A stretch of 34,394 nucleotides of DNA. Source: Pirellulaceae bacterium (lineage in GTDB: Bacteria; Planctomycetota; Planctomycetia; Pirellulales; Pirellulaceae). Positions 7,362 to 15,650 of this stretch are shown here, in pieces. The notes beneath the pieces are model-generated. The model made no database searches. It was not told the DNA's origin and worked only from the letters and a program-made list of their open reading frames with translations. The translations under genes and the position numbers were made by a program. The stretch spans positions 1 through 34,394 of the forward strand of contig JAGYIQ010000020.1 of assembly GCA_018402565.1 (NCBI GenBank), written 5' to 3'. How positions within the stretch are numbered: position 1 is the stretch's first letter; each line of letters begins with the position of its first letter.

Positions 7362-8631
7362 GCGCAAAGCGATACCCAATCGCTGCGTCGACGACGTAGA
7401 GCACAACTCGAATCGCGGTGAGCAGCCACAGGGCCGTGATCACGTCGATCCGCAGGGCGAGCACGGCCCAAAAGAGCACACCGAGCATGACGAGCCGGGC
7501 CGTGTTCCACCAGAAAATGTATCGCGTGGCCCCCACGACGAGCGCCCCTTTGTCGAGCGGTGTGAGCACAAACTGGAAAAACCCGCCCACCGCGAGGATC
7601 CGGGCATACTCGCCCGCTACCCGCCATTCTGGCCCAAACACGACGGCAAACAGCTGCGGCGCCAGCAGAAACACCGCCGCAGCTGGCACAATCGCCAAGA
7701 CGGCGGTGCGAAACAGCGTCTGGCGAAAGATCCCGTCGAACCGACCGGTGGCCTGGTAGGCGGCGGCGATCTCCTGCCGATAAACATTGCCGATCGCGTT
7801 GGCGATCATGAGCGTGGGCATGGTCACCACCCTGTGGGCCAGGGCATACATCCCAGCCGTGGCGAGCGAATAGCCGCTGCTCATGATGAGGAGCGGGGCC
7901 TGGAGAGCGATCGCCCCGATCAGGTGCGAGGGCACCAGGTGGAAGAGATGGGATCGGTAGCTGTGGGCCACGGTCAGCAGTGAGCCCAGCCCGCGGCCAA
8001 CCAAGTGCTGACGAATGTCCCGCCAGCCTGTGATCCACATGGGCACCGCAGCGAGGGCTTGCCCGAAAACCGTTCCCGGAATCATCCCGCCGGCGGCATG
8101 AGCCAGACCAGCGCCAAGGTTCCCTACCGTCACGGCGGCTGCCTGCTGCACGCGGGCCGCGGCCATGGCCCCATACCGCCGTCGCCGGTTTTGCCACAGC
8201 TGGTAGATGGCCGCCGAGCCACCGGCCAGGATCGAGACCGGCAAGAGAAAGAGCCAGGGCGTTAGCCGCTCTGCCCCGGCAGCCCGGGCGAGGGCTGGCC
8301 CGGCAACCGCCACGACCAGAAGAGTCGCCCCGCTCACCATCAGGCAGCAGCCTGCAGCCACGGCCGCCAGGCTCGCGGCCTTGTCGTCTTCCGCGGGCAG
8401 CGAAATGGCCAGTTCGTAGCGGCCCGTCGCGACCACGGCCAGCACCGTCGAGATCGCGAGAAATACCCCCACCACGCCGAAATCCTCGGCGCCGAACAGC
8501 CGGGTGAGGATTGGGCTAGCCGCCAGCGGAATCGCCTGGGCGACCGCAGTCCCTGTCACGAGCAGGCCGATGTCGCGGAGGTAGCCCCGCGAGAGAAGGC
8601 GGCGTTCGGGAAGTGGCTCGGATGGTTCCAT
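7345..8631 (-). CDS. Oligosaccharide flippase 1 (Wzx-like)
   Basis: A 428-residue membrane protein with about 12 hydrophobic segments and few charges between them, as in the polysaccharide export (Wzx/RfbX, MOP superfamily) proteins that move lipid-linked repeat units to the periplasmic face. Helix 1 is followed by SPILTRLFGAEDFG, and the next loop has GRYELAISLPAEDDKAASL, a typical flippase signature. I chose ATG 8631 (MEPSEPLPERRLL); a TTG at 8640 would add three residues. It faces away from the secreted-protein gene at 8706 and converges on the glycosyltransferase operon. A second flippase is at 21726-23285. Confidence 0.85.
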   Translation of the reverse strand: MEPSEPLPERRLLSRGYLRDIGLLVTGTAVAQAIPLAASPILTRLFGAEDFGVVGVFLAISTVLAVVATGRYELAISLPAEDDKAASLAAVAAGCCLMVSGATLLVVAVAGPALARAAGAERLTPWLFLLPVSILAGGSAAIYQLWQNRRRRYGAMAAARVQQAAAVTVGNLGAGLAHAAGGMIPGTVFGQALAAVPMWITGWRDIRQHLVGRGLGSLLTVAHSYRSHLFHLVPSHLIGAIALQAPLLIMSSGYSLATAGMYALAHRVVTMPTLMIANAIGNVYRQEIAAAYQATGRFDGIFRQTLFRTAVLAIVPAAAVFLLAPQLFAVVFGPEWRVAGEYARILAVGGFFQFVLTPLDKGALVVGATRYIFWWNTARLVMLGVLFWAVLALRIDVITALWLLTAIRVVLYVVDAAIGYRFARGINS

Positions 8632-8705
8632 TGGGATCAAGGAACCGATTAGACTACGACTTTAGTCCCGACTCCATCAGGTACCGCTGTAGCGTGAGGT
8701 GAGTC

Positions 8706-10205
8706 ATGAAGGCGAAAATCTTGGCGACGCTGCTGGGCGGCCTCGCCTTCTTGGCGGGCTTCGCAACGCTCGCAGCGGCAGAGCCTCCGAATACGCTGGC
8801 CGATTTGCTGGGCGGAGAAGCCGACGCCCAGCCCGCAGGGAAGTTAGAAGTCGCCCTAGGGCTTCGGCGACTCGCCGTGCCGCCATCTGCCGAGGTGAAG
8901 GCTGCCTTGACGCAGATTCAAGCCGTCTTCTCTACGGAATACGCAGCCGCGAAGACGGCTGATGCGAAAGCGAAGCTGGCGAAGCAACTCACCTCGCACG
9001 CCGCTGCGGATCAATCGCCAGCGGCTCGCACAGCGCTCCTGCGAGAGGCCGTCCGGCTGGCCATCGAGGCCGGCGATGTCAACGTCGCCATGGAATCCGC
9101 AGCGAAGATGATCGATGCCTTCGAGGTGGATCGGGATGCGGCGCTGCTCGAGGTGTATCAGTCGTTGCTCAAAACCGCCTCACCCGAGGCTGCTCGCGAC
9201 CTCGGGCAAAGCATCCTGAAGTTTGCGGACGAAGCGCTCCGGGGCGGGCGAAATACCGCTGCAGAAAAAGCCGTTCCGCTGCTGCTGAGCGTGTCGCGAA
9301 AAGCGCGAGACCCGCTGCTCGTGAAGGCCGCCAGCGGGCTCAAACTCCGCATCGCGGAAAAAGCCGCGCTGGAGGGCCGTCTCGCTCCGCTGCGGGCGAA
9401 GCTGGCCGAATCGCCCAACGACCCGCAGGCCAATCTCGAACTGGGGCAGTTGCTTTGCTTTACAGCCGGCAACTGGAAAGACGGCCTCCCAATGCTTGCC
9501 AAGAGCCTTGATGCGAAACTTGTGGCTGCAGCGAGCGCAGACCTACAAGCTGATGGAAATGACGATTGGAGTTTAGCCGTGCGGGTAGGTGACTTTTGGT
9601 GGGACTGGGCCGCATCCCAAAAACCAGATTTACAGGCGGCGGCGGAAAGCCGCGCGTCTGCGTTCTACTCGCGCGCTCTACCACACTTAACTGGCTTAGA
9701 GAAAGTGCGTGTCGAAAAGCGGCTCACGGAAAATCTGCTCTCTGAGGGCGGCAAGGAGGTAAAGCTTCGTTTGGTAGACCTGAAAGAGGTCAGCTTCGAT
9801 GGGTCATCAAGAGCGTTTACGAAGGACGGAACTTGGAGTCCCAACCAGAGATTCCTGTGGCAGGGCAAGGAGCATCCTGACGCGCTCTTCTACCCGCCTC
9901 CGGACCATGGCACGACCACGATTCGGTACGATGTGCCGTACCGCGCGAAAAAGCTTCAGGGCGCTGTGGGCGTTTTCGAGGTTCCCGACAAGCCGGGCTT
10001 TTGGAAGCCATCGGTGCCAGTGGTATTCAAAATCATCGGGGACGGCCGCACGCTTTGGGAATCCCCTCCACTCAAGGAGATCAACTCCGGCACGCGATTT
10101 TCCGTGGATGTGAGCCGAGTCAAGGGCGTCCGATTGCAGATGCTCAGCACAGGGCGAGTGGTGTTTCCTCACGCCGCTTGGTTCGATACGGCTTTTGTCA
10201 GATGA
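8706..10205 (+). CDS. Secreted protein of unknown function, helical repeats plus NPCBM-like C-terminus
   Basis: 499 residues. The N-terminus is a signal peptide (MKAK, hydrophobic stretch, cleavage probably after ...TLAAA before EPPNT). Residues 45-360 are alanine-rich and helical, with a TPR-like piece (PNDPQANLELGQLL) and the planctomycete pattern GDFWWDWA..., FYSRALPHLTGLEKVRVEKRL. The last ~100 residues look like a beta sandwich: GAVGVFEVPDKP, VVFKIIGDGRTLWESPPL, VDVSRVKGVRLQML, HAAWFDTAF, reminiscent of NPCBM carbohydrate-binding domains. A GAGG sits about 8 bases before ATG 8706. It might bind the polysaccharide in the periplasm or outside the cell, but that is inference from position and the C-terminal resemblance. 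Its base composition matches the GC-rich left part of the window. Confidence 0.8.
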   Translation: MKAKILATLLGGLAFLAGFATLAAAEPPNTLADLLGGEADAQPAGKLEVALGLRRLAVPPSAEVKAALTQIQAVFSTEYAAAKTADAKAKLAKQLTSHAAADQSPAARTALLREAVRLAIEAGDVNVAMESAAKMIDAFEVDRDAALLEVYQSLLKTASPEAARDLGQSILKFADEALRGGRNTAAEKAVPLLLSVSRKARDPLLVKAASGLKLRIAEKAALEGRLAPLRAKLAESPNDPQANLELGQLLCFTAGNWKDGLPMLAKSLDAKLVAAASADLQADGNDDWSLAVRVGDFWWDWAASQKPDLQAAAESRASAFYSRALPHLTGLEKVRVEKRLTENLLSEGGKEVKLRLVDLKEVSFDGSSRAFTKDGTWSPNQRFLWQGKEHPDALFYPPPDHGTTTIRYDVPYRAKKLQGAVGVFEVPDKPGFWKPSVPVVFKIIGDGRTLWESPPLKEINSGTRFSVDVSRVKGVRLQMLSTGRVVFPHAAWFDTAFVR

Positions 10206-10232
10206 CGAGCCAAGACAACGCCACTCTGATAC

Positions 10233-10251
10233 CTGCTACTACTCGTAGCAG
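10233..10251. terminator. Hairpin between convergent genes
   Basis: CTGCTAC (10233-10239), loop TACTC, GTAGCAG (10245-10251): a perfect 7-bp stem just after the secreted-protein gene (ends 10205) and just beyond the end of the long minus-strand block (10291). The position suits a two-way terminator. No T run is present. Confidence 0.4.
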
Positions 10252-10290
10252 ATGAGCCGTGCTCCATCGATTACTTGGCAACTTGGCTGC

Positions 10291-10934
10291 CTACTGCGCA
10301 GCATTTGTGCCGGGGCTTGGAGTTTGTCTTCGAAGGATCAGCAGTTGATCGAGATGTACAATCAATTCGAAATCGCCAAACAGTGCTTTTGCCCGTCCAA
10401 CTAACTCTGCCTTAGTGGGCCATCCGCGCTGGGTTCCAAACTCGCGAAAATCATCAATGACTATTCCCGCGACCTTCGTCTTATGGACGGCAATTCTCGT
10501 GAGCACATCCAGTGCTGGCTCTACCTTTTCGCCAACGGCAGTCGAAGCTCCTGAGAAGTGGCCGTCCAAGAAAAAAGTATGTCGCTCTCAAGGCATCCAC
10601 CCTCAAGAAGTTTCCCGACCTCCTCAGAGGCATCGCCTTGGATAACCTCACATTTGGCAGAAGCTTTCAGCCTTTGTTTAGCAGCCTCCGCGAGCGTTGG
10701 ATCAAGTTCGATCGTATAAACTTTTTCGAAGTAGGGAAGGCAACGGCGAGTCGTTACTCCCTTGTACGTTCCCGTCTCGACAAGCACTCGGGCTCCCATA
10801 CATCGCTTTGCACCAATAATTTGGCGATACTTTGTGTAGCTGTGCGGTGCGCCGTATCGAAACAACGCAATCTTGACGAGATCAACCAAATGCCCGATCG
10901 GGCCTGCGTATGGTGCCACCAATGGCGAGTTCAT
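10291..10934 (-). pseudogene. SAM-dependent methyltransferase-like gene split by a frameshift
   Basis: Two frames together give one protein. From ATG 10934 (after GAGAGAAG) the frame gives MNSPLVAPYAGPIG, then the SAM-binding motif VETGTYKGVTTRR, VYTIELDP and SDILF. Then it loses sense near 10570-10577. The next frame continues LDGHFSGASTAVGEK, ILTRIAVHKTKVAGIVIDDFREFG and ends at 10291. In this family DILFWLDGH(F/Y)SGG is continuous. Adding one T to the T6 run (A 10571-10576 on plus) restores SDILFFLDGHFSG and a 214-residue protein of full expected length. So the gene is either newly inactivated, misread at a homopolymer, or rescued by slippage. The lower GC of this region contrasts with the gene before it. 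Target sugar unknown. Confidence 0.7.
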
Positions 10935-10953
10935 AATCCACTTCTTCTCTCTG

Positions 10954-11245
10954 TCACACGGGATCAATAAGGATTGTACAGGCAGTCACATCCATCAACA
11001 CGTCTTGGGCGTTTCTGGCCATGGCCAGACCTTGCAAGTCTTCCTAATCATAGGCAGCATAAAGGTCTTCTCGGCGATTCCTTTTCAAAGCCTTAGTCAA
11101 TGCATGGAGCACGGACAGATGATAATGCTGTTGGGCCATTGAGAGCCCCATCAGCGACGGCTTAAAACGGACGCAGGTCGTGAACTCCTCGTGCCAACGT
11201 TTGTCAGTAAGACATAATGTTATGCGACTCGTGATGGCTTGAACC
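10954..11245 (-). pseudogene. Possible decayed reading frame, unrecognised
   Basis: No intact gene lies between the methyltransferase and the next gene. One minus-strand frame stays open from about 11289 to the stop at 10954-10956 except for a single TAG at 11044-11046. Before the TAG it reads DKRWHEEFTTCVRFKPSLMG and ends ALKRNRREDLYAAYD; after it, EDLQGLAMARNAQDVLMDVT. The composition looks protein-like, but I recognise no family and see no start codon in the upstream part. It may be a relic of a gene lost by insertion, or chance. Confidence 0.25.
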
Positions 11246-12259
11246 TTATCTTCCTCGCGTTGCGTGCAGCCGACCCCGTAATTGCTCTCTCACCCGACCA
11301 GCGACGGATACCGCACGAAAAAAGTATCCGTAAAGCGGCGGAGCTGCCCCGAACACAAGCCTCTCTACCCGCTCGCAGAGGGAAGGAACAAGAAAGCGCT
11401 CCGACCAGCTACCGACTTCCCGCAGTCGGTCAGCGGTTTTAATCGCCGCCTCTCGCTCGCTCGGGTATTTCACAAAGTATCCGAGGTCCCGACTGAATGT
11501 ACCGCGGGACCAAGAGGTGTCGGTGTCGGCGTTTCGCACGAGGAACGCCGTTGTCGGATAGAAACGCAAGGCGCTGAACAGGCCGTTGGCGAGGTAGGCG
11601 ACCTTTAGGTATCTCTCCAGATTCCAGCTACACGCTCTCGAAAGTCTCCTACGGAAAAGCTGAGGGTCTTTCAGTAACGGAGTGAGGACATCAAGTACCC
11701 TCCTCGCTTCGCTTGTTTTGAACACGATATGACGGTCTGTGATGCCCCAATAGGCTTCAGCACGAGGAGCCCAGGCGCTGGCGTTAGAGAGCAAATCCAG
11801 CGGCGGATGCGGCGCGAGATAGAGGTAGTCTGACCGCGTAAGTATAAACCACGAGTATTCCTGAAGCAGCCCAAGGCGTTCGATCATGCTCAGGGCGAGG
11901 TAGCGCAGAAAGATACACCGGACCGCTGACCCCGGCCGAACCCCCGCCGCCTCGGTTATCTCACCCATCCAGTTTCCCGGGATATCCAGAAGCGACTCCC
12001 ATGCCGAAGGATCGGCGACGCCTATGCTTCTCGCAACCTCCTTGAACACGCCATTCCATGACAAGGGCTGCGGGCATTCCCAAACGTACTTTGCAGTGTT
12101 CGCAAAGTACGAGTCGGGTTCGGAGTAACCCTCACATCGACACAGCGCGAGATCGACCTCGCCGCCAGGATTTATGGACGATCGAACATATTTGTCAAAA
12201 CTCTCGGCAACTATGTTCGAGGCTCGGATTTGGCCAAGAAATATGACGAGACACTTCAT
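11246..12259 (-). CDS. Unrecognised polysaccharide-locus protein (possible WavE-like glycosyltransferase)
   Basis: 337 residues, no signal peptide. It starts MKCLVIFLGQIRA, like glycosyltransferases whose first strand leads into a glycine loop. The middle holds FLRYLALSMIERLGLLQEY followed by WFILTRSDYLYLAPHPPLDL; R-S-D-(Y/F) after a hydrophobic strand occurs in WavE-like LPS core proteins. Later it reads ITDRHIVFKTSEARRVLDVL, where such proteins report a sugar-donor site. The last ~50 residues are basic. It follows the CDP-sugar cassette by 104 bases and could transfer the sugar made there, but the assignment rests on weak resemblance and position. No clear ribosome binding site precedes ATG 12259. 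Confidence 0.6.
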   Translation of the reverse strand: MKCLVIFLGQIRASNIVAESFDKYVRSSINPGGEVDLALCRCEGYSEPDSYFANTAKYVWECPQPLSWNGVFKEVARSIGVADPSAWESLLDIPGNWMGEITEAAGVRPGSAVRCIFLRYLALSMIERLGLLQEYSWFILTRSDYLYLAPHPPLDLLSNASAWAPRAEAYWGITDRHIVFKTSEARRVLDVLTPLLKDPQLFRRRLSRACSWNLERYLKVAYLANGLFSALRFYPTTAFLVRNADTDTSWSRGTFSRDLGYFVKYPSEREAAIKTADRLREVGSWSERFLVPSLCERVERLVFGAAPPLYGYFFRAVSVAGRVREQLRGRLHATRGR

Positions 12260-12363
12260 AACTTAAACGATGCTACGGCCGGTCGTGCAGGCTCAGTCTT
12301 GATCACAGATTGCTCGATGCTCATCTCTATCTTGCTATCAGATTAAAGACGTGTAGCGAGGCT

Positions 12364-13386
12364 CTATGAGTATTCGGCCGCCTCAGGATTATCAAGCCAC
12401 GCTAAAAGTCGCCGAACCCCCTCGACCTTCCCTACCTGCGGACGCCAACCAAGCAGACGGTCCGCCTTCGATATGTCTAGGTATGCGACCAGCTTGTCAC
12501 CACTCCGCATTGGATTCACAACGGAGCGCTCCTTGTTTCCAGTCAGATCTTCTAGCAAACGAAGTAGTTCCACTACCGACATTGAGTTCTCCCTTCCGCC
12601 AGCGATATTGATTGCCTCGCCAGCTATTGTGTCGATTCGTCTCAACATCGAATCGAACGCGAGAACAATGTCAGAGGAAAAAAGCACGTCTCGGACCTGC
12701 TTTCCGTGGCCAAAGCGATTAAAGCCCTGGTTTGTGCGCACCATTTCGCTGATGTATGACACCCAGCCATGGTCTTCGTACGAGTACTGGTAGCAGCCGT
12801 AGATTCCACCAAGCCGTGCGACTGCGGTTTGCAACCCATAAATCCGAGCATAGTCGAGCGTATATTGATCAGCTGCACCCTTTGAACAGCCGTACGGTGA
12901 TAAAAAGTCGAGTCTGTCATCCTCGCGAATCCCGAGGCATGGCTCTTTGTAGTCAAATCGGGTTGATTGCTCGACGAATAAATGAGATGGGAGTGCGCCA
13001 TAGACCTGATTTGTAGACGCGAGCACGAAGGCTGCCCGAGGAGACCGCAGCCTTAGAGCTTCCAGTAGGTTGAAAGTCCCCACAGCATTGATTTCGAAGT
13101 CTTTCCTGGGATTCTCTACCGATTGCTTGAACGCAACTTGAGCCGCCAGATGAAAAATGGCGTCGCACTTGCCGAGATCGCGAAAAAAGACATCCACATC
13201 ATTGCTGTTGCGAATATCGACGTGCGCGAGCGGTATGCCACGTCGACTTAATCGCTCGCGATTTACCAGATTGCCGGGTGATTTAGAGTTGTTATCTATA
13301 CAAACAACGCTATCCCCAAGCTGATGGTAGTGAAGGGCTACGTTCGTTCCCAGAAAACCACATCCGCCGGTTACAACAATGTTCAT
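12364..13386 (-). CDS. SDR epimerase, CDP-paratose 2-epimerase-like
   Basis: A 340-residue extended short-chain dehydrogenase. The NAD motif GGCGFLG is at 7-13, the catalytic pair is Y165-x3-K169 in SPYGCSKGAADQY, and the S-T-N segment is at 124-126 (STNQVYG). The stretch RFDYKEPCLGIREDDRLDFL followed by SPYGCSKGAADQ and LDYARIYGL is close to what I know of CDP-paratose/tyvelose 2-epimerases (RfbE/TyvD), which oxidise C4, invert C2 and reduce again. The usual STNKVYG has Q instead of K. ATG 13386 overlaps the previous stop (ATGA); an open frame to 13407 is not needed. Last gene of the seven-gene cassette. Substrate may not be CDP-paratose, given the unusual upstream enzymes. Confidence 0.8.
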   Translation of the reverse strand: MNIVVTGGCGFLGTNVALHYHQLGDSVVCIDNNSKSPGNLVNRERLSRRGIPLAHVDIRNSNDVDVFFRDLGKCDAIFHLAAQVAFKQSVENPRKDFEINAVGTFNLLEALRLRSPRAAFVLASTNQVYGALPSHLFVEQSTRFDYKEPCLGIREDDRLDFLSPYGCSKGAADQYTLDYARIYGLQTAVARLGGIYGCYQYSYEDHGWVSYISEMVRTNQGFNRFGHGKQVRDVLFSSDIVLAFDSMLRRIDTIAGEAINIAGGRENSMSVVELLRLLEDLTGNKERSVVNPMRSGDKLVAYLDISKADRLLGWRPQVGKVEGVRRLLAWLDNPEAAEYS

Positions 13387-14783
13387 GGCCGAGTGCTTTC
13401 TCTCCAATTACTAGCGACGGCACGTGCGACCTGCTTGCCGCGCAAGACACAGTCGTCGGTCCAAAAGTATTTCCATTGAGCGAAGCGGCCAGCCATGACA
13501 ATCTCGCCAACTGCGGCCGGCCCGCAGCTTTGCCAGTCGGTTGAAGCGGCAAGATCATCTGGTGCACGCTCAAGGCCGTAGGCCTCGAGCCAGGTCCAAA
13601 GGGTGTTTAATGCTTCCCGTCGCTTATGGGTAAACATCACATTGGCGTAAGGGCATGATCGCCACCGAATATCTACTCGCCCCGCCGTGAGGTCCGCCGC
13701 ACTGACGAAGCCAAGCCCGATGAGCTCCTGCGCGACTCGGGCAGCGACCGTTTCGGGTGCGGCAGTGGCTGGACGATGGCGGCTTGAGTAGACCTCAACT
13801 TGTATGCCTGTCATCCCGGCCGGCGCATTGGCTTGCGCGAGGCCCTCGACGCAGTGAATGCGGGTGGATAATAAATTCTCGTCATAGACGTAAAACCATT
13901 TGTAGTCCGACTGCATGATCTTCGGGGCAAAGACGTCGACGAGCAGCACCTCGGTGCAGTCGAGTGCATTTGCGGCGTCGATGACAGCGTCCGGAGCCCC
14001 CACGGCCATCCGGACAAATGCCGGCAGCGGAAGCGTCGAAATCAGGCGGTCATAGGAAAGGGTTTCCCCGCATTTAAGCGATATCGTCTTCGTCAAAAGA
14101 TTGATGCTAGCAACGTCGGCCCCAAAGCGAATGTTTGCAGCTTCGGCGAACCGTTCAAAGAAGCGTTGATAGCCGCCGGCGCATGGATAGCGGCCCGAGG
14201 TAATGTAGTAGCCCTGATTCAGGCTGCCTGGCACCAGGGCGGCCTCGATCTCTGCGGGCGACGGGGTATGCATGCGGGGACCGAGCCAGTCCGTGGAAAG
14301 CTCGGTCGGATCGACCGTCCAATATTTTCTGGTGTACGCCGCGGGAAGCGTGTCCGCAAACGTAGCTCCAAATGACTGACGGAGCCATTCCGCATAGTTC
14401 GCAGGCGGGGCTTCGGATAGCCCCGCGTCACGCCGCGACGCCGCTTGTCGCATATCGGTAGCGCAACTTGTTCTCAGCGGCTCGGGAAGTTGCCAGAGAT
14501 GGACCTGGGCCGGATGGGCAACCAGGTGACCGCAGTAAAAGTTGGCCACCGAAATCGGGAACTCGTGAAAGTCCCCATCCGTATTCGTCGCAAAGAGATT
14601 TCGGACATAGTCGTCGCGGGTGAACGACACATGCGGGCCGTGGTCAAGCGTGAATCCGTTGTGGACGACGGACCTAGCATGGCCACCGATGACGTCGCTT
14701 CGTTCAAGGATCAGGCAATCGCGATGCCGGAGGTGCCACGACACCGAGAGGCCCGCCAACCCCGCGCCGAGAATCACATTCAT
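13383..14783 (-). CDS. FAD-dependent oxidoreductase, UDP-galactopyranose mutase/amine-oxidase-like
   Basis: 466 residues. The FAD-binding GAGLAG is at 6-11, followed by LILERSDVIGGHARS, the ER...GG pattern of the protoporphyrinogen oxidase/amine oxidase superfamily. LDHGPHVSF about 50 residues in recalls the GPHIFHT loop of UDP-galactopyranose mutase, which converts pyranose to furanose sugar nucleotides. YYITSGRYPCAGGYQRFFERFA and SYDRLISTLPL fit the fold. The frame open to 15083 belongs to the upstream gene; ATG 14783 overlaps its stop (ATGA), and the stop here overlaps the next ATG. Being locked inside a CDP-sugar cassette suggests a sugar nucleotide substrate. The mutase role is inference; oxidase or desaturase roles are possible. 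Confidence 0.75.
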   Translation of the reverse strand: MNVILGAGLAGLSVSWHLRHRDCLILERSDVIGGHARSVVHNGFTLDHGPHVSFTRDDYVRNLFATNTDGDFHEFPISVANFYCGHLVAHPAQVHLWQLPEPLRTSCATDMRQAASRRDAGLSEAPPANYAEWLRQSFGATFADTLPAAYTRKYWTVDPTELSTDWLGPRMHTPSPAEIEAALVPGSLNQGYYITSGRYPCAGGYQRFFERFAEAANIRFGADVASINLLTKTISLKCGETLSYDRLISTLPLPAFVRMAVGAPDAVIDAANALDCTEVLLVDVFAPKIMQSDYKWFYVYDENLLSTRIHCVEGLAQANAPAGMTGIQVEVYSSRHRPATAAPETVAARVAQELIGLGFVSAADLTAGRVDIRWRSCPYANVMFTHKRREALNTLWTWLEAYGLERAPDDLAASTDWQSCGPAAVGEIVMAGRFAQWKYFWTDDCVLRGKQVARAVASNWRESTRP

Positions 14784-15616
14784 AGGGTGAGCTCCGGCAC
14801 ATAACGCATGACCTCGCCAGGTCGATATGGAATCGCGCCCGGGAGAAGCCGGCCCTTTGCGCCCCACGTCCGCCACCAGTACTGGGCGAAGGCCAAGATC
14901 GTGACGGGCTGGCCTGTGCCGACGTTGTGCACTTCCGGACGCCCGGGCTCGAGGGTTTGGTTTACACAAACATCCAGAAATGTGGTCGCTACATTCTGAA
15001 CCGGCACAAAGTCGCGGATCTGTTCGCCGGGAGTCATCGGGAAGTCCATGCCCGACAGCGCTGCAGCTCTGAGTGACGGCCAAAAATTGTCAGAATGTTG
15101 CCCCGGACCGAATGCATGGAAGACACGAAGGTACGCCATCTGCAGCCGCCGTTCATATGCCAAAGCCAAAGATGCGATGCATCCTGCCGCCTTTGAGGCT
15201 GCGTAAGGGCCTCGGGGTGCAAGTGACGCCATAGGCGGAATGAACTCGAAAGCCTCGGCCGATGGCCCGTACTCAACGCAGCTCCCACACAGCACAAAGC
15301 GACCCACTTTTGCATCTGCGGCTGCCAGGAGTACCTCTAGCTGGTCGGAGACGTTGTGATCGAAGGCGTCCCTCCAACTCGTGCGCTGCGGGGATACGCC
15401 ATGCGAACTGAAATGCACGAGTGCATCAAATCCGGCGCAGTCTGCGGGTTCGATATCCCGGAGGGGCCTATCCATCCACCGGACAGCGTCGCTCACTTGA
15501 ACGCGCGGTACTGCTCCCGGCCGCCGCAGGGCAACACATCGTGCCCAGCGGCAGCCGCCGGCGCTGGCGAAGTGCGAGCCGATGAAGCCGGTCGCGCCGG
15601 TGACGAGAATGCGCAT
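14780..15616 (-). CDS. SDR-family NAD-dependent epimerase/reductase (abequose/paratose-synthase-like)
   Basis: 278 residues. GATGFIG is at 7-13 and catalytic Y138-x3-K142 is in GPYAASKAAG. The segment CGSCVEYGPSA before it resembles the S-x-x-E-YG loop of the 4-ketoreductases that finish CDP-abequose or CDP-paratose. VFHAFGPGQHSDNFWP and IRDFVPVQNVA are normal for SDRs. ATG 15616 gives family sequence from residue 1. Residues 18-28 (SAGGCRWARCV) look wrong for this fold; the next frame over the same bases reads APAAAAGHDV, the expected helix and strand, so there may be two compensating indels. It follows rfbH by 34 bases and overlaps the next gene by ATGA. Likely reduces or epimerises the RfbH product. 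Confidence 0.8.
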   Translation of the reverse strand: MRILVTGATGFIGSHFASAGGCRWARCVALRRPGAVPRVQVSDAVRWMDRPLRDIEPADCAGFDALVHFSSHGVSPQRTSWRDAFDHNVSDQLEVLLAAADAKVGRFVLCGSCVEYGPSAEAFEFIPPMASLAPRGPYAASKAAGCIASLALAYERRLQMAYLRVFHAFGPGQHSDNFWPSLRAAALSGMDFPMTPGEQIRDFVPVQNVATTFLDVCVNQTLEPGRPEVHNVGTGQPVTILAFAQYWWRTWGAKGRLLPGAIPYRPGEVMRYVPELTL

Positions 15617-15650
15617 CAAGGGGAATAAATACAGAGGGGCGGCGGCCGCG

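Noticed and set aside
7297..7983. 228-codon plus-strand frame
   Set aside because: Antisense to flippase 1; highly charged shadow text without domain features.
10873..11142. 89-codon plus-strand frame
   Set aside because: Begins antisense inside the methyltransferase gene and has no ribosome binding site; the minus-strand frame over the same bases looks more protein-like.
14784..15083. 100-residue N-terminal extension of the flavoprotein
   Set aside because: Falls inside the SDR gene in another frame; FAD motif begins six residues after ATG 14783.
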